The notes under the pieces: model-generated
The model's database searches: none
The model's input: the letters and a program-made list of their open reading frames with translations, nothing else
Told to the model about the DNA's origin: nothing
Assembly (NCBI RefSeq): GCF_019212185.1
Contig: NZ_CP078138.1
Coordinates: 2,524,501 to 2,588,500 of the forward strand
Direction: 5' to 3'
DNA: 64,000 bases
From: Pseudomonas fluorescens
GTDB taxonomy: Bacteria > Pseudomonadota > Gammaproteobacteria > Pseudomonadales > Pseudomonadaceae
Shown: piece after piece, positions 63,814 through 64,000 of the stretch
Numbering within the stretch: position 1 is the stretch's first letter
How the letters are laid out: each line of letters starts with the position of its first letter
Translations under genes and position numbers: made by a program

Positions 63814-64000
63814 TCATCCGAGCAACTTCCAACCCGGGTAGATAAGGGTGGGGGTTTTCTGCGGGGACAGCGGCCACATGCGTGTGCGGTAGTAAGAGCA
63901 GGCCACGGGCGGCAGGATCTCGCCTTGTTTGAAGTAGCGAGTGTCGGGGTGCACATCCAGGATGTAGCGCTCATAGTTGAACGAATCGACCGTCCAATAA
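63814..64000 (-). CDS. unidentified protein, C-terminal 61 residues (partial)
   Basis: The frame is open to the window edge and ends at a TGA (63814-63816) 17 bp before the lipoprotein ATG. The visible part (VDSFNYERYILDVHPDT and IYPGWKLLG) has many aromatic residues; I do not recognise it. Close spacing suggests an operon with the Sel1-like lipoprotein. Confidence 0.6.
   Translation of the reverse strand, partial: YWTVDSFNYERYILDVHPDTRYFKQGEILPPVACSYYRTRMWPLSPQKTPTLIYPGWKLLG

Overview
The window is GC-rich DNA from a fluorescent Pseudomonas (P. fluorescens group or close relative). The evidence is the gene content and order (narXL / narK1K2GHJI / PpiC-type isomerase / moaA, dnr, moaB-moeA-ubiUVT), Pseudomonas-type REP/REPIN repeats throughout, and proteins that read as typical Pseudomonas orthologues. 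The organism respires nitrate and very probably denitrifies: NO-response genes (nnrS, ytfE, norR) sit at the left edge, where nir/nor genes may lie just outside.

Layout. 1-4.0 kb: nitric-oxide response (nnrS, a small membrane protein, ytfE, norR), followed by pdxH. 4.9-13.9 kb: an Lrp-type regulator, a cyclophilin and an X-Pro aminopeptidase with overlapping stop and start, an NCS1 permease, a porin, and a hydantoinase/oxoprolinase pair (hyuA-hyuB), probably a peptide/cyclic-amide catabolic block. 14.0-16.4 kb: a scar with the 3' end of an old-yellow-enzyme gene, a 5'-truncated type VI immunity (DUF3396) gene and an intact IS256-family element with an 8-bp target duplication. 16.4-22.0 kb: a siderophore-uptake locus (ECF sigma factor, FecR anti-sigma, TonB receptor, PepSY membrane protein). 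22.0-26.4 kb: moaB-moeA (molybdenum cofactor) and ubiU-ubiV-ubiT (oxygen-independent ubiquinone synthesis). 26.6-36.6 kb: a LysR-controlled catabolic cluster with a Rieske oxygenase, an aldehyde dehydrogenase, a rubredoxin fused to its reductase, a FAD amine oxidase, a cupin, an MFS and a BCCT transporter; the gene set suggests breakdown of a quaternary ammonium or related amine. 37.3-52.7 kb: DGC-domain protein, dnr, narL, narX, and the divergent narK1K2GHJI-ppiC-moaA operon. 52.7-55.5 kb: a 2.9-kb gene-free repeat block. 55.5-58.4 kb: anaerobic ribonucleotide reductase nrdD, a separate 55-residue glycyl-radical peptide, and nrdG. 58.5-61.6 kb: ferrous iron uptake operon ftrABCD (minus strand). 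61.6-64 kb: small conserved genes, a Sel1-like lipoprotein and a partial gene.

A common thread is anaerobic control. I can read seven FNR/Anr/Dnr-type boxes (TTGAT-N4-ATCAA or close variants), in front of ytfE/norR, ubiUVT, the DGC gene, narK1, nrdD, ftrA and a DUF3079 gene, plus NarL 7-2-7 sites in front of dnr and narK1/narX. Thus nitrate respiration, its cofactor, quinone, iron and deoxynucleotide supply, and two poorly characterised small proteins appear to belong to one low-oxygen regulon.

The most interesting items are the split class III ribonucleotide reductase, the Rieske/rubredoxin-reductase cluster, the tandemly amplified REPIN array with a neighbouring 526-bp tandem duplication, and the small uncharacterised genes behind strong Anr/Dnr boxes.
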